From NCBI GenBank assembly GCA_017983695.1, contig JAGOAX010000008.1, positions 124,001 through 188,000 on the forward strand: 64,000 nucleotides of DNA, in the 5' to 3' direction. Below the pieces are notes generated by a model. It was not told where the DNA came from, did not search any database, and worked only from the letters and a program-made list of their open reading frames with translations. Position 1 is the stretch's first letter. Every line of letters starts with the position of its first letter. A program made the position numbers and the translations under genes. Below are positions 27,610 to 35,019 of this stretch, one piece after another. Source of the stretch: Ferruginibacter sp. GTDB lineage: Bacteria > Bacteroidota > Bacteroidia > Chitinophagales > Chitinophagaceae.

Positions 27610-28755
27610 TTACCAATCCACTGCATAACTAATCCTGTTCTTCACCTGCGGATAAATTTTTCTATACAATTCATTTAATACATCTTCCTTACGGGGTTCG
27701 TTATAGCGTTTGTTATTTACTAATGCCCAATCGTTGTTATCAAGGGCACGACTGTCGCCGGTATAAGTAGCATTTTCTTCTTCCCACCTGTAATCGTCGC
27801 CATAAGTATTATAGCTTATATTTTTCCGGCTGGTAACATCAGTAATGTTTACATCCATCTGGCCACGGGCTGTAAAACTTTGCTTTGAAATATTAAGAGT
27901 AGCGTACACAGTTTTATAAACGGTTTTGCCAGTACTATCCTTACCTGCTTCAATTTGTTTGTTAACATTACGGCTGTAGTTGTATGTTGTTGGCCGTGGA
28001 ATATTCATGTTGCGTAAAGTAAGGTCCACCACCCAATCCGGCTGTACATTATCTCTCCTGGCTTCCCATTCCGTATAAAACTTTGCAGGATAACGGCTGG
28101 CATACTTACCACCGAGCTCACGTATTAAAGTCTGCTGAAAATATTCGTTACTGTAATTATAACCGGTATTGCCCCAACCGCTGTTAAAGAAGAAGGAATT
28201 ATCCTGTACAGGGTTTATCACCACATTAATGGTGGCATTTTGGTATGCCTCATCCATTTTTGATTTAACATCTTTATACCCGGGTACCCAATTGCCTGCT
28301 TTTTTAAAATAACTGTATGCTTTTTTAGCATCATCACGATAATTACTTTGCAGCAATGTAACAGCCTGTTGATAATAGTCGGCAGCTGCATTTTGTTTTG
28401 CATCATAAATATCATTTTGATAATTAACCGCATTTACCAAACGGTTTGCGCCATCTGTATTACTTACTGTTTCATACATTCTTTGCAGCGTACTGTATTC
28501 GTCAATAATTTTATCCCAACGGCTGATCTCTTTATAAGTCTTATAAGTGTTTATTTTTTTAAGATGATTTTGCTGCACCCGTGCATACACTTCCGGAAGT
28601 GCTTTAACAGCATCTTCATCGTTGCTGTGTTTACCTAATTTTTTAACAATATCAAACAGGGTTTTATCTTCATCACCTCTTGATAAATAGTCTTTACTGG
28701 TTTTACATGATGACAGTAAAAACAATGTAGCAGTAATAAGTAAAAGTCGTTTCAT
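27610..28755 (-). CDS. Lipoprotein with helical repeat region
   Basis: This 381-residue lipoprotein has its lipobox at LLSSC (acylated cysteine C17). Residues about 60-180 are helix-rich with TPR-like spacing (YYQQAVTLLQSNYRDDAKKAYSYFKKAGNWVPGYKDVKSKMDEAY). The C-terminal half is richer in beta and aromatic residues (FYTEWEARRDNVQPDWVVDLTLRNMNIPRP). It resembles uncharacterised Bacteroidota lipoproteins; no function is assigned. It has its own terminator. The SRPBCC remnant lies just upstream on the same strand. Confidence 0.75.
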   Translation of the reverse strand: MKRLLLITATLFLLSSCKTSKDYLSRGDEDKTLFDIVKKLGKHSNDEDAVKALPEVYARVQQNHLKKINTYKTYKEISRWDKIIDEYSTLQRMYETVSNTDGANRLVNAVNYQNDIYDAKQNAAADYYQQAVTLLQSNYRDDAKKAYSYFKKAGNWVPGYKDVKSKMDEAYQNATINVVINPVQDNSFFFNSGWGNTGYNYSNEYFQQTLIRELGGKYASRYPAKFYTEWEARRDNVQPDWVVDLTLRNMNIPRPTTYNYSRNVNKQIEAGKDSTGKTVYKTVYATLNISKQSFTARGQMDVNITDVTSRKNISYNTYGDDYRWEEENATYTGDSRALDNNDWALVNNKRYNEPRKEDVLNELYRKIYPQVKNRISYAVDW

Positions 28756-28820
28756 AATTTGGTTCCTCCTTTACCTGTAATACGCAAAGCCAGTGCCACC
28801 GGGATAAATAATACCTGTTG

Positions 28821-28976
28821 TTATAAATACTTTAACAGTTGCTGGGTTTCTACTTTTTTAACGCCTTTCCACCAGGCCGGCCATTGTTCCTGTTCATATA
28901 AAAAATCCCATACTTTTTCCAGGGGCGCCTTAATTTTCCAAACGGTAGTAAAAGAATAACTGTATTGTTTTCCCAT
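28821..28976 (-). pseudogene. Truncated SRPBCC (polyketide cyclase-like) gene remnant
   Basis: From an ATG at 28976 the frame reads MGKQYSYSFTTVWKIKAPL, then EKVWDFLYEQEQWPAWWKGVKK, and stops after 51 codons at TAA 28821-28823. This is a convincing N-terminal SRPBCC/START start, with the typical K-A-P-x-x-x-V-W and W-P-x-W-W-K-G-V motifs. Full-length members have about 150 residues, so the C-terminal two thirds are missing. No continuation is seen in other frames before the lipoprotein gene. It is most likely a decayed gene. Confidence 0.65.
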
Positions 28977-29098
28977 AATTTAAGGTACGGAAATTTATAA
29001 ATGAGGGATTATTCGGCTCCCAAAATCAAAAAAACACTGCCATTCACCAGCTTTTATGGCCATTCATAAATTCAAATGGCTTTTTAAAAATAAGTTTA

Positions 29099-29137
29099 TT
29101 TCCATAAAACCCTTTACAGTAAAGGGTTTTATGGAAA
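29099..29137. repeat. Perfect 39-nt palindrome (19-bp arms) upstream of the padR promoter
   Basis: Bases 29099-29117 (tttccataaaaccctttac) are the exact reverse complement of 29119-29137 around a single central a at 29118. It lies 50 bases above the -33 element of the PadR gene and has no following T-run on either strand, so it is better explained as an operator or recombination relic than as a terminator. Confidence 0.85.
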
Positions 29138-29186
29138 ACAGGCTAATATTCACCGCCCACTACTGTAAAAAATATGGTATTATGTG

Positions 29187-29216
29187 TTGCATAGTACTAA
29201 AATGTTTCTATCTTTG
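29187..29216 (+). promoter_or_regulatory. Promoter of the PadR-PspC operon with operator-like palindrome in the spacer
   Basis: TTG at 29187-29189, a 19-base spacer and TATCTTTG at 29209-29216 match the Bacteroidota promoter consensus exactly. The spacer contains the palindrome tagtacta (29192-29199), a plausible site for autoregulation by the PadR protein. Confidence 0.75.
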
Positions 29217-29301
29217 TGATGTGATAGGGGAAAACCGGTTTTCAATATCACAAAAAAGTATAGCCATGAATAAATTATTTTTCGTAAAGATCTTCGCAAC
29301 A

Positions 29302-29333
29302 CCCTCTCCTGCAGGAGAGGGCTGGGGTGAGGC
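29302..29333. repeat. Single REP-like element in the PadR leader
   Basis: A perfect 20-nt palindrome ccctctcctg/caggagaggg (29302-29321) is followed by ctggggtgagg. This is the same palindrome-plus-G-rich-tail layout as the arms of the 5.3-kb element. It lies between the promoter and the start codon at 29349, so it is transcribed and could mask translation initiation. Confidence 0.7.
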
Positions 29334-29348
29334 TAAAACATTGAAGCC

Positions 29349-29711
29349 ATGAACATTGATAACACAGCCAGCCAGATGCGGAAAGGAGTTCTGGAATTCT
29401 GTATCCTTTCTGTAATTCAGCAGGGAGAAGCATATCCTTCGGATATTATAGATAAAATGAAGGCCGCCAATTTTAATTTGTTGGAAGGCACATTGTATCC
29501 CCTGCTTACCCGATTGAAGAATGCGGAATTTTTAACCTACCGTTGGGTGGAAAGTAACAGTGGTCCGCCACGTAAATATTTTTCACTTACCGAAAAAGGT
29601 GCTGCCTTTTATAAGGAACTAGAAGCCACCTGGAATGAACTTGCCAACGCAGTAAAGGCAGTAACTGAGGAAAACACTAATCACTTTAACAACAACTTCA
29701 ACAATCCTTAA
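29349..29711 (+). CDS. PadR-family transcriptional regulator
   Basis: This 120-residue winged-helix repressor of the PadR family has MRKGVLEFCILSVIQQGEAYPSDII, then LLEGTLYPLLTRLKNAEFLTYRWVES and GPPRKYFSLTEKG. The GTLYPLLxRL segment is the recognition helix. The short C-terminal helix probably dimerises. It heads an operon with the PspC-domain protein 68 bases downstream, a frequent pairing in Bacteroidota. The start ATG at 29349 follows a REP-like hairpin. Confidence 0.92.
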   Translation: MNIDNTASQMRKGVLEFCILSVIQQGEAYPSDIIDKMKAANFNLLEGTLYPLLTRLKNAEFLTYRWVESNSGPPRKYFSLTEKGAAFYKELEATWNELANAVKAVTEENTNHFNNNFNNP

Positions 29712-29779
29712 TAAACAAAAAGTATAGCCATGATTTGTTTTTTTAAGGCCATCAACTAACGAAACAAAAAATTAAAGCC

Positions 29780-31963
29780 ATGAAACAAGTAATCAATATC
29801 AATTTCCAGGGCCGGGTGGTTCCAATAGAAACCACCGCCTTTGAAATACTAAAAAATTACACCGACAGCCTGAACCGTCATTTTGTTAATGAGGAAGGTA
29901 AAGAAGAGATCATCAACGATATTGAAAGCCGTATTGGTGAACTCTTTCAGGAGCGGTTAAAAAAAGGCGCCACCTGTATTACCGATGATGATGTAAACGC
30001 TATCATCAACAGTATTGGCCGCCCCGAAGATTTTGAACCAATGGATGATGCACAGCCAGGCAGTTCAACTGCTTCATCTGCAAATACCACTCAGCAGGAA
30101 TCTGCAAACACTTATACCACAAGTGGACACAAGCGTTTGTTTAGGGATGAAAACAATAAAGTATTAGGCGGTGTTTGTGCCGGTTTAGCCAATTATTTTA
30201 ATGTTGACATTGTTGTGGTACGGATAGTATTCGCAATCCTGTTTTTTGCTTTTGGTTTTGGATTATTGCCTTACATTATTATGTGGGTAGCAGTACCAAG
30301 CAGTGCAACTACTCAAATTGGGGGTGCTAAAAAAAAATTATTCCGGGATGGCGATGATAAGATGATTGCCGGTGTGTGCAGCGGTATAGGAAATTATTTT
30401 GGCATCAATCCATGGATACCAAGAGTATTATTCCTGCTTCCTTTTCTTTCTTTTATTTCACGCTGGGGTCATTGGGGCGGCTTCTGGGATTTTGGTGATG
30501 TGATCCGTTTTACTTTTAGTCCTACTTCATTAATAGTGTACATTATTTTATGGATCGTAATTCCTGAAGCTGTAACCACCACTGAAAAACTGGAAATGAA
30601 AGGAGAAAAAGTAGATATAGATTCTATTAAACACTCTGTGATGGAAGAAATGAAAGGTGTGAGTAAAAAAGCACAAAAATTCGGGGCAGATGCGTCAAGT
30701 GTAATAACTGAAAAAGCTAAAACCGTATCGAGTGATGTACAGAATTTTGGCAGGCGCAACCGTGGCGGACTGGGAAATGTAATTGCTATGATAGCTAAAA
30801 TATTTGCCTACTTTATAATTGGATGTGTATGTTTTGCTTTTGTAATGGCATTGTTTGGATTAGGCATTTTCTCTGTTGGTGTTTTTCCACTTAAAGATTA
30901 TATACTAAAAGGTACATGGCAAAATGTTTTTGCATGGGGTACATTGGTATTATTTATCGCAGTTCCAATAATTGCAATTATTACCTGGCTGATAAGGAAA
31001 ATTGCCCGGATGAGAAATAACAGCAAAATACTGCGTCTTACTTTTGGAAGTTTATGGACAATTGGATGGGTTTGCATTATCCTGTTAATTACCTCAATAA
31101 CCCGTGATTTTAAATCGCAAAGCCGCCTGGATGAGCAAGCAGTACAATTGGTAAATCCACAGGTAAATAAATTAGTAATTTCTTCATCTATGCCGTTTAC
31201 TAAAAAATACTATAGTCGCAACTGGATACGTTTTGAGCCTTTTGAAAATTTAATAGACGAGGACACTGCTTATGTAAGAAATGTGTATGTAGAAATTGCA
31301 AAATCACCTAACGACAGTTTCCAGGTAACCATGAAGAAGACAGCAAGGGGATATATAAGAACAGAAGCAAATGATTTAGCGAACCGCATTGAATTTAATG
31401 TTACGCAAAAAGACTCCGTGTTGTTATTAGAGAAGGGAATTGCTATCAACAAAACAGATAAGTTCCGTAACCAGATGGTGATCATTACTGTATATGTACC
31501 CGTTGGAAAACAAGTTCGTATTAATAAAGGCATTGGATGGCCGGTACATTTTGGAGGCGGAAGATGGGACAATGATTGGGATAATGATATTTACGATTCT
31601 GAAGAAGATATCAGATGGCAGAGCGATGTTGATTATGTAATGAAAGTTGATGGATTATTTACACTGGATGGCAGAAAGGCAGATGGCTGGAATGACAGGA
31701 ACCGCAAGTCAAAAAACCGGGATAACCAAAGAAATTATAACGGCGATGATTACCGCTATAACGACTATGATAAAAAAGCTGATTCTTTAAGAAGGATCCA
31801 GGAGAAGAAAAATCAATTCCGGTTAGATTCAATAGACAGGGAACAGAAGAAATTAGACAGTATAAAAGATAAATTAGAAAACAGTGTTAGTACAGACCCT
31901 GAACCAGGACCAATAAGTTCTGTACAAATGCCCGGCTTTAATATTTTGCCAAATATTTATTAA
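29780..31963 (+). CDS. PspC-domain membrane protein (two PspC domains)
   Basis: This 727-residue protein begins with a cytoplasmic region of about 90 residues (MKQVININFQGRVVPIETTAFEIL). Two PspC domains follow at about 117-174 and 184-260, each starting LFRD and containing GGVCAGLANYF or AGVCSGIGNYF plus a membrane helix. Further membrane segments lie between about 330 and 440. The C-terminal half is soluble and ends in an Asp/Asn/Arg-rich tail and coiled coil (KKADSLRRIQEKKNQF). PspC proteins sense envelope stress in proteobacteria; the role here is inferred only. It is co-transcribed with padR. Confidence 0.88.
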   Translation: MKQVININFQGRVVPIETTAFEILKNYTDSLNRHFVNEEGKEEIINDIESRIGELFQERLKKGATCITDDDVNAIINSIGRPEDFEPMDDAQPGSSTASSANTTQQESANTYTTSGHKRLFRDENNKVLGGVCAGLANYFNVDIVVVRIVFAILFFAFGFGLLPYIIMWVAVPSSATTQIGGAKKKLFRDGDDKMIAGVCSGIGNYFGINPWIPRVLFLLPFLSFISRWGHWGGFWDFGDVIRFTFSPTSLIVYIILWIVIPEAVTTTEKLEMKGEKVDIDSIKHSVMEEMKGVSKKAQKFGADASSVITEKAKTVSSDVQNFGRRNRGGLGNVIAMIAKIFAYFIIGCVCFAFVMALFGLGIFSVGVFPLKDYILKGTWQNVFAWGTLVLFIAVPIIAIITWLIRKIARMRNNSKILRLTFGSLWTIGWVCIILLITSITRDFKSQSRLDEQAVQLVNPQVNKLVISSSMPFTKKYYSRNWIRFEPFENLIDEDTAYVRNVYVEIAKSPNDSFQVTMKKTARGYIRTEANDLANRIEFNVTQKDSVLLLEKGIAINKTDKFRNQMVIITVYVPVGKQVRINKGIGWPVHFGGGRWDNDWDNDIYDSEEDIRWQSDVDYVMKVDGLFTLDGRKADGWNDRNRKSKNRDNQRNYNGDDYRYNDYDKKADSLRRIQEKKNQFRLDSIDREQKKLDSIKDKLENSVSTDPEPGPISSVQMPGFNILPNIY

Positions 31964-32000
31964 ATAGTTTCGATAGTTGAGTTGAAGTTGAAACACAAAG

Positions 32001-32029
32001 GTCCTGCCGTTACTGGCGGGACTCTTTTT
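32001..32029 (+). terminator. Terminator or attenuator between the PspC gene and a small lipoprotein gene
   Basis: gtcctgcc (32001-32008) pairs with ggcgggac (32015-32022) with one G-U pair and is followed by a T-run. It may reduce transcription into the small gene at 32061. Confidence 0.7.
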
Positions 32030-32060
32030 AAAAAAATTAACCACACCAAAATTATCAGTC

Positions 32061-32423
32061 ATGAAAAAAAGAAGCCCGTTTTTAACTGCCATATTACTTA
32101 CCTTGTTAATTTCAACCGCATGCCATTTTCATAATGGCCACAAGCGAACTGTAAGGGTAAATAATGATAATACCTCTTTAAAGATTGAATATTGTGGTGA
32201 AGTTTTTTTTAATGAAGATGAAACTGCCATTGAAGAAATTTCACCCGATGGATATGTAAAGTATAAGAGAAACGGGAAGCGTTTTATAGCCGAAAGTGAT
32301 GAGGATGGAAATATTTCTTACAAATTATATAATGGCGACAATTACCTTGATTATACGGATGATAACGCCAAAGAATTTATTGCCGATGCTGTAAGAGAAA
32401 TTGCAGCGCATTACAACCGGTAA
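32061..32423 (+). CDS. Small lipoprotein, third gene of the PadR-PspC region
   Basis: This 120-residue protein has a lipoprotein signal (LLISTACHF; acylated cysteine near C21). The mature part is polar and acidic with short beta-hairpin-like repeats: YVKYKRNGKRFIAESDEDGNISYKLYNGDNYLDY. It is not recognised as a named family. It lies 98 bases after the PspC gene beyond an intrinsic terminator, so it may be expressed by read-through or from its own promoter. Confidence 0.65.
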   Translation: MKKRSPFLTAILLTLLISTACHFHNGHKRTVRVNNDNTSLKIEYCGEVFFNEDETAIEEISPDGYVKYKRNGKRFIAESDEDGNISYKLYNGDNYLDYTDDNAKEFIADAVREIAAHYNR

Positions 32424-32479
32424 TAAATGATTTTTTCATTTGATTACTACAGTTATTTATTATTGAATAAGGAACACCT

Positions 32480-32487
32480 TACCTTTG
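32480..32487 (+). promoter_or_regulatory. Bacteroidota-type -7 box before gcvT
   Basis: TACCTTTG fits TAnnTTTG, 36 bases before the gcvT ATG. The nearest TTG (32463-32465) is 14 bases away, shorter than ideal. No glycine-riboswitch-like structure was recognised in the 100-base gap. Confidence 0.35.
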
Positions 32488-32523
32488 TCTTTCAACCGAC
32501 AATAATAAATAAATTTTGCTTTA

Positions 32524-33609
32524 ATGAAGAACACTCCCTTTACAGAAAAACACATTGCCCTTGGTGCAAAAATGGCTGAGTTTGCTGGCTACAATATGCC
32601 TATATCTTACAGTGGTATTAATGATGAACATGCAGCGGTAAGAAATAATGCCGGCGTTTTTGATGTAAGCCATATGGGTGAGTTTATTTTAAAAGGTGAT
32701 AATGCTCTTGATCTTATTCAAAGAGTAACCACAAACGATGCATCAAAATTAACAAATGGCAAAACACAGTACAGTTGCCTGCCCAATAACGATGGCGGAA
32801 TTGTAGATGACCTGCTGGTGTATTGCATTGAAGAAAATAAAGCATATATGCTGGTGGTAAATGCAAGTAATATTGAAAAGGACTGGAACTGGATACAGCA
32901 GTTTAACACCAAAGAAGTGGAGATGCACAACATTTCTGATAAAACCTGTTTGTTGGCAATACAGGGACCTAATGCTACAAAAATATTACAGCCGCTTACC
33001 GATATGGATATTATGAACCTGAAATATTACACTTTTACAAAAGGTAAATTTGCCGGAGTGGAAAATGTTTTGGTAAGTGCTACAGGTTATACCGGTGCAG
33101 GTGGTGTTGAAATATACTTTGAAGATGTTGATGGCGATGCAGATAAAATATGGGATGCCATTTTTGACGCCGGCAAAACAGCAGGTATAAAACCAATTGG
33201 CCTGGGTGCAAGAGATACGTTAAGGCTGGAAATGGGTTTTTGTTTATATGGTAACGATATTAACGACACCACATCTCCATTGGAAGCCGGGCTGGGCTGG
33301 ATAACAAAATTTACCAAAGACTTTACCAACAAAGCTTTTTTTGAAAAACAAAAAGCGGCAGGTGTTACAAAAAAAATGGTAGGCTTTGAAATGCTGGAAA
33401 GAGGAATTGCCCGCCACGATCATGAGATAAAAGATTTTGAAGGAAATATAATAGGGAAAGTTACCTCGGGCACACAATCACCGTCGTTAAGTAAAGCAAT
33501 TGGAATGGGTTATGTTGATAATAAGTTTGCAGCTATTGATAGTGAGATTTACATCAGCATAAGAAATACTTTACTAAAAGCAAAAGTTGTTAAAATGCCT
33601 TTTGTGTAA
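32524..33609 (+). CDS. gcvT: Aminomethyltransferase (glycine cleavage T protein)
   Basis: This 361-residue protein transfers the aminomethyl carbon of glycine to tetrahydrofolate within the glycine cleavage system. Family blocks are visible: [58 protein letters not shown] and [19 protein letters not shown]. Length is normal (about 360-370). GcvH and GcvP are not nearby. The SRPBCC and ComB-like genes follow closely on the same strand and may be in one transcript. Confidence 0.96.
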   Translation: MKNTPFTEKHIALGAKMAEFAGYNMPISYSGINDEHAAVRNNAGVFDVSHMGEFILKGDNALDLIQRVTTNDASKLTNGKTQYSCLPNNDGGIVDDLLVYCIEENKAYMLVVNASNIEKDWNWIQQFNTKEVEMHNISDKTCLLAIQGPNATKILQPLTDMDIMNLKYYTFTKGKFAGVENVLVSATGYTGAGGVEIYFEDVDGDADKIWDAIFDAGKTAGIKPIGLGARDTLRLEMGFCLYGNDINDTTSPLEAGLGWITKFTKDFTNKAFFEKQKAAGVTKKMVGFEMLERGIARHDHEIKDFEGNIIGKVTSGTQSPSLSKAIGMGYVDNKFAAIDSEIYISIRNTLLKAKVVKMPFV

Positions 33610-33625
33610 TAAATAATTATCCGCT

Positions 33626-34099
33626 TTGCCAAAAATTCATATTACAACCTTTATTGCAGCCCCAGTTGAACGTGTTTTTAATTTAAGCCGTAGCATAACC
33701 CTGCATAAAATTTCAGCAAAAGATACTAATGAAGAAGCCATTGCCGGTGTAACATCCGGCCTGATTAACTTAAATGAAACGGTTACCTGGCAGGCTAAAC
33801 ATCTTTTTAAAACAAGGCAGCACACTTCAAAAATATCTGCAATGGAAATACCTGTGCATTTTGTTGATGAAATGGTAACCAGCGATTTTAAAAGTTTTTA
33901 CCACGAACATTTTTTTAAAGTGGTTGACAATGGTACCATAATGATTGACATCTTAACTTTTGAAACCCCGTATGGATTTATTGGCCGCTGGTTTAATAAA
34001 TTGTACCTGAAAAAATATTTAGAAAAGTTTTTAGCAAAAAGAAATAACATCATAAAAGAATATGCCGAAACAGAAAAGTGGAAAGCTATATTGAATTAA
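33626..34099 (+). CDS. SRPBCC family protein
   Basis: This 157-residue protein starts at a TTG (33626), 16 bases after gcvT. The frame begins PKIHITTFIAAPVERVFNLSRSITLH, the usual first strand and helix of an SRPBCC/START-like lipid-binding fold. It ends with a helix-rich basic segment (YLKKYLEKFLAKRNNIIKEYAE). Such proteins bind hydrophobic ligands or act as cyclases; the ligand here is unknown. It sits between gcvT and the ComB-like gene with small gaps, suggesting a shared transcript. Confidence 0.8.
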   Translation: MPKIHITTFIAAPVERVFNLSRSITLHKISAKDTNEEAIAGVTSGLINLNETVTWQAKHLFKTRQHTSKISAMEIPVHFVDEMVTSDFKSFYHEHFFKVVDNGTIMIDILTFETPYGFIGRWFNKLYLKKYLEKFLAKRNNIIKEYAETEKWKAILN

Positions 34100-34109
34100 A
34101 TTTACCCCG

Positions 34110-34838
34110 ATGCAAGCAACAAAACCAATACTGAATACCTGCCTTTCTCCCGCCTTGTTAAATCTGTACGATTTAAAAAATGCTGTAGTAGTTATCATTG
34201 ATGTTTTCAGGGCTACCTCTACAATTGCATCGGTATTAAAAAATGGTGCCAAATGTATTATTCCGGTTGATACTGTTGCAAAAGCAATTTCGATAAGCAA
34301 AAAAATAGATGCAATTGCTGCAGGAGAAAGAGATGGAATGATTGCTGAGGGTTTACAGCATGGTAATTCACCATTGGAATACAGTAAAGAATTTATTGAA
34401 GGAAAAACGCTGGTGCTAACCACCACCAATGGTACCAAGTTATTGCAAATGGCTTTGGATAATAATGCAGATACCATTATCAGTGGTTCATTTCCCAATC
34501 TTTCTTCGGTGTGTAAATTTTTAATTGAACAAAATAAAAATGTGGTGTTAGGTTGTGCCGGCTGGAAGGACCGTGTGAATATAGAAGACACATTATTTGC
34601 CGGAGCCGTTATCAGTAAAATAAAAGAACACTTTACCATTCATTGCGACAGTTCCTTAACAGCCGAATTACTTTACGAAACCAATAAACATGATATTGTT
34701 GGCTTTGCGCCAAAACTTACACACTATCATCGCCTGGTAGACAGGTTTGGTTTAATAGAAGACATCAACTTTTGTTTAACGCCGGATGTGGCAGATGTGT
34801 TGGTGGTGTATGAAGATGGAAAATTGTTGGCTAAATAA
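34110..34838 (+). CDS. 2-phosphosulfolactate phosphatase (ComB family)
   Basis: This 242-residue protein is a ComB-family magnesium-dependent phosphatase. Recognisable text includes VVIIDVFRATSTIASVLKNGA, GERDGMIAEGLQHGNSPLEY, TTTNGTKLL and GWKDRVNIEDTLFAGAV. ComB hydrolyses phosphosulfolactate to sulfolactate in coenzyme M and sulfonate pathways. In bacteria without coenzyme M the physiological substrate is uncertain, so the name reflects family. It starts 11 bases after the SRPBCC gene. Confidence 0.88.
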   Translation: MQATKPILNTCLSPALLNLYDLKNAVVVIIDVFRATSTIASVLKNGAKCIIPVDTVAKAISISKKIDAIAAGERDGMIAEGLQHGNSPLEYSKEFIEGKTLVLTTTNGTKLLQMALDNNADTIISGSFPNLSSVCKFLIEQNKNVVLGCAGWKDRVNIEDTLFAGAVISKIKEHFTIHCDSSLTAELLYETNKHDIVGFAPKLTHYHRLVDRFGLIEDINFCLTPDVADVLVVYEDGKLLAK

Positions 34839-34929
34839 AGCATGTAAAAAAATCCCTGTCATTTCTTATTTTTTGTAAGTTTTTCCCACAAACTTTCTTT
34901 TTACAAACCAAATGTCGCCGCTTTTCCTT

Positions 34930-34937
34930 TACTTTTG
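34930..34937 (+). promoter_or_regulatory. Bacteroidota-type -7 box before the SNF2 gene
   Basis: TACTTTTG fits TAnnTTTG and lies 82 bases before the start codon. No -33 TTG is seen at the expected distance. Confidence 0.35.
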
Positions 34938-35019
34938 CAAATTGCCCTTTTCAGACCAGGCGCAGGCATAAAAGACCTGCCAGAATCTGAAATTTCAAAT
35001 CGGCAATTATAAATTACTG

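Noticed and set aside
29056..29352. 98-codon plus-strand open frame before padR
   Set aside because: It covers the 39-nt palindrome, the consensus promoter and the REP-like element; its sequence is not protein-like.
34031..34639. 202-codon minus-strand frame opposite the ComB-like gene
   Set aside because: Longest shadow in this area, but the plus strand encodes clear ComB motifs and the antisense product has no domain.
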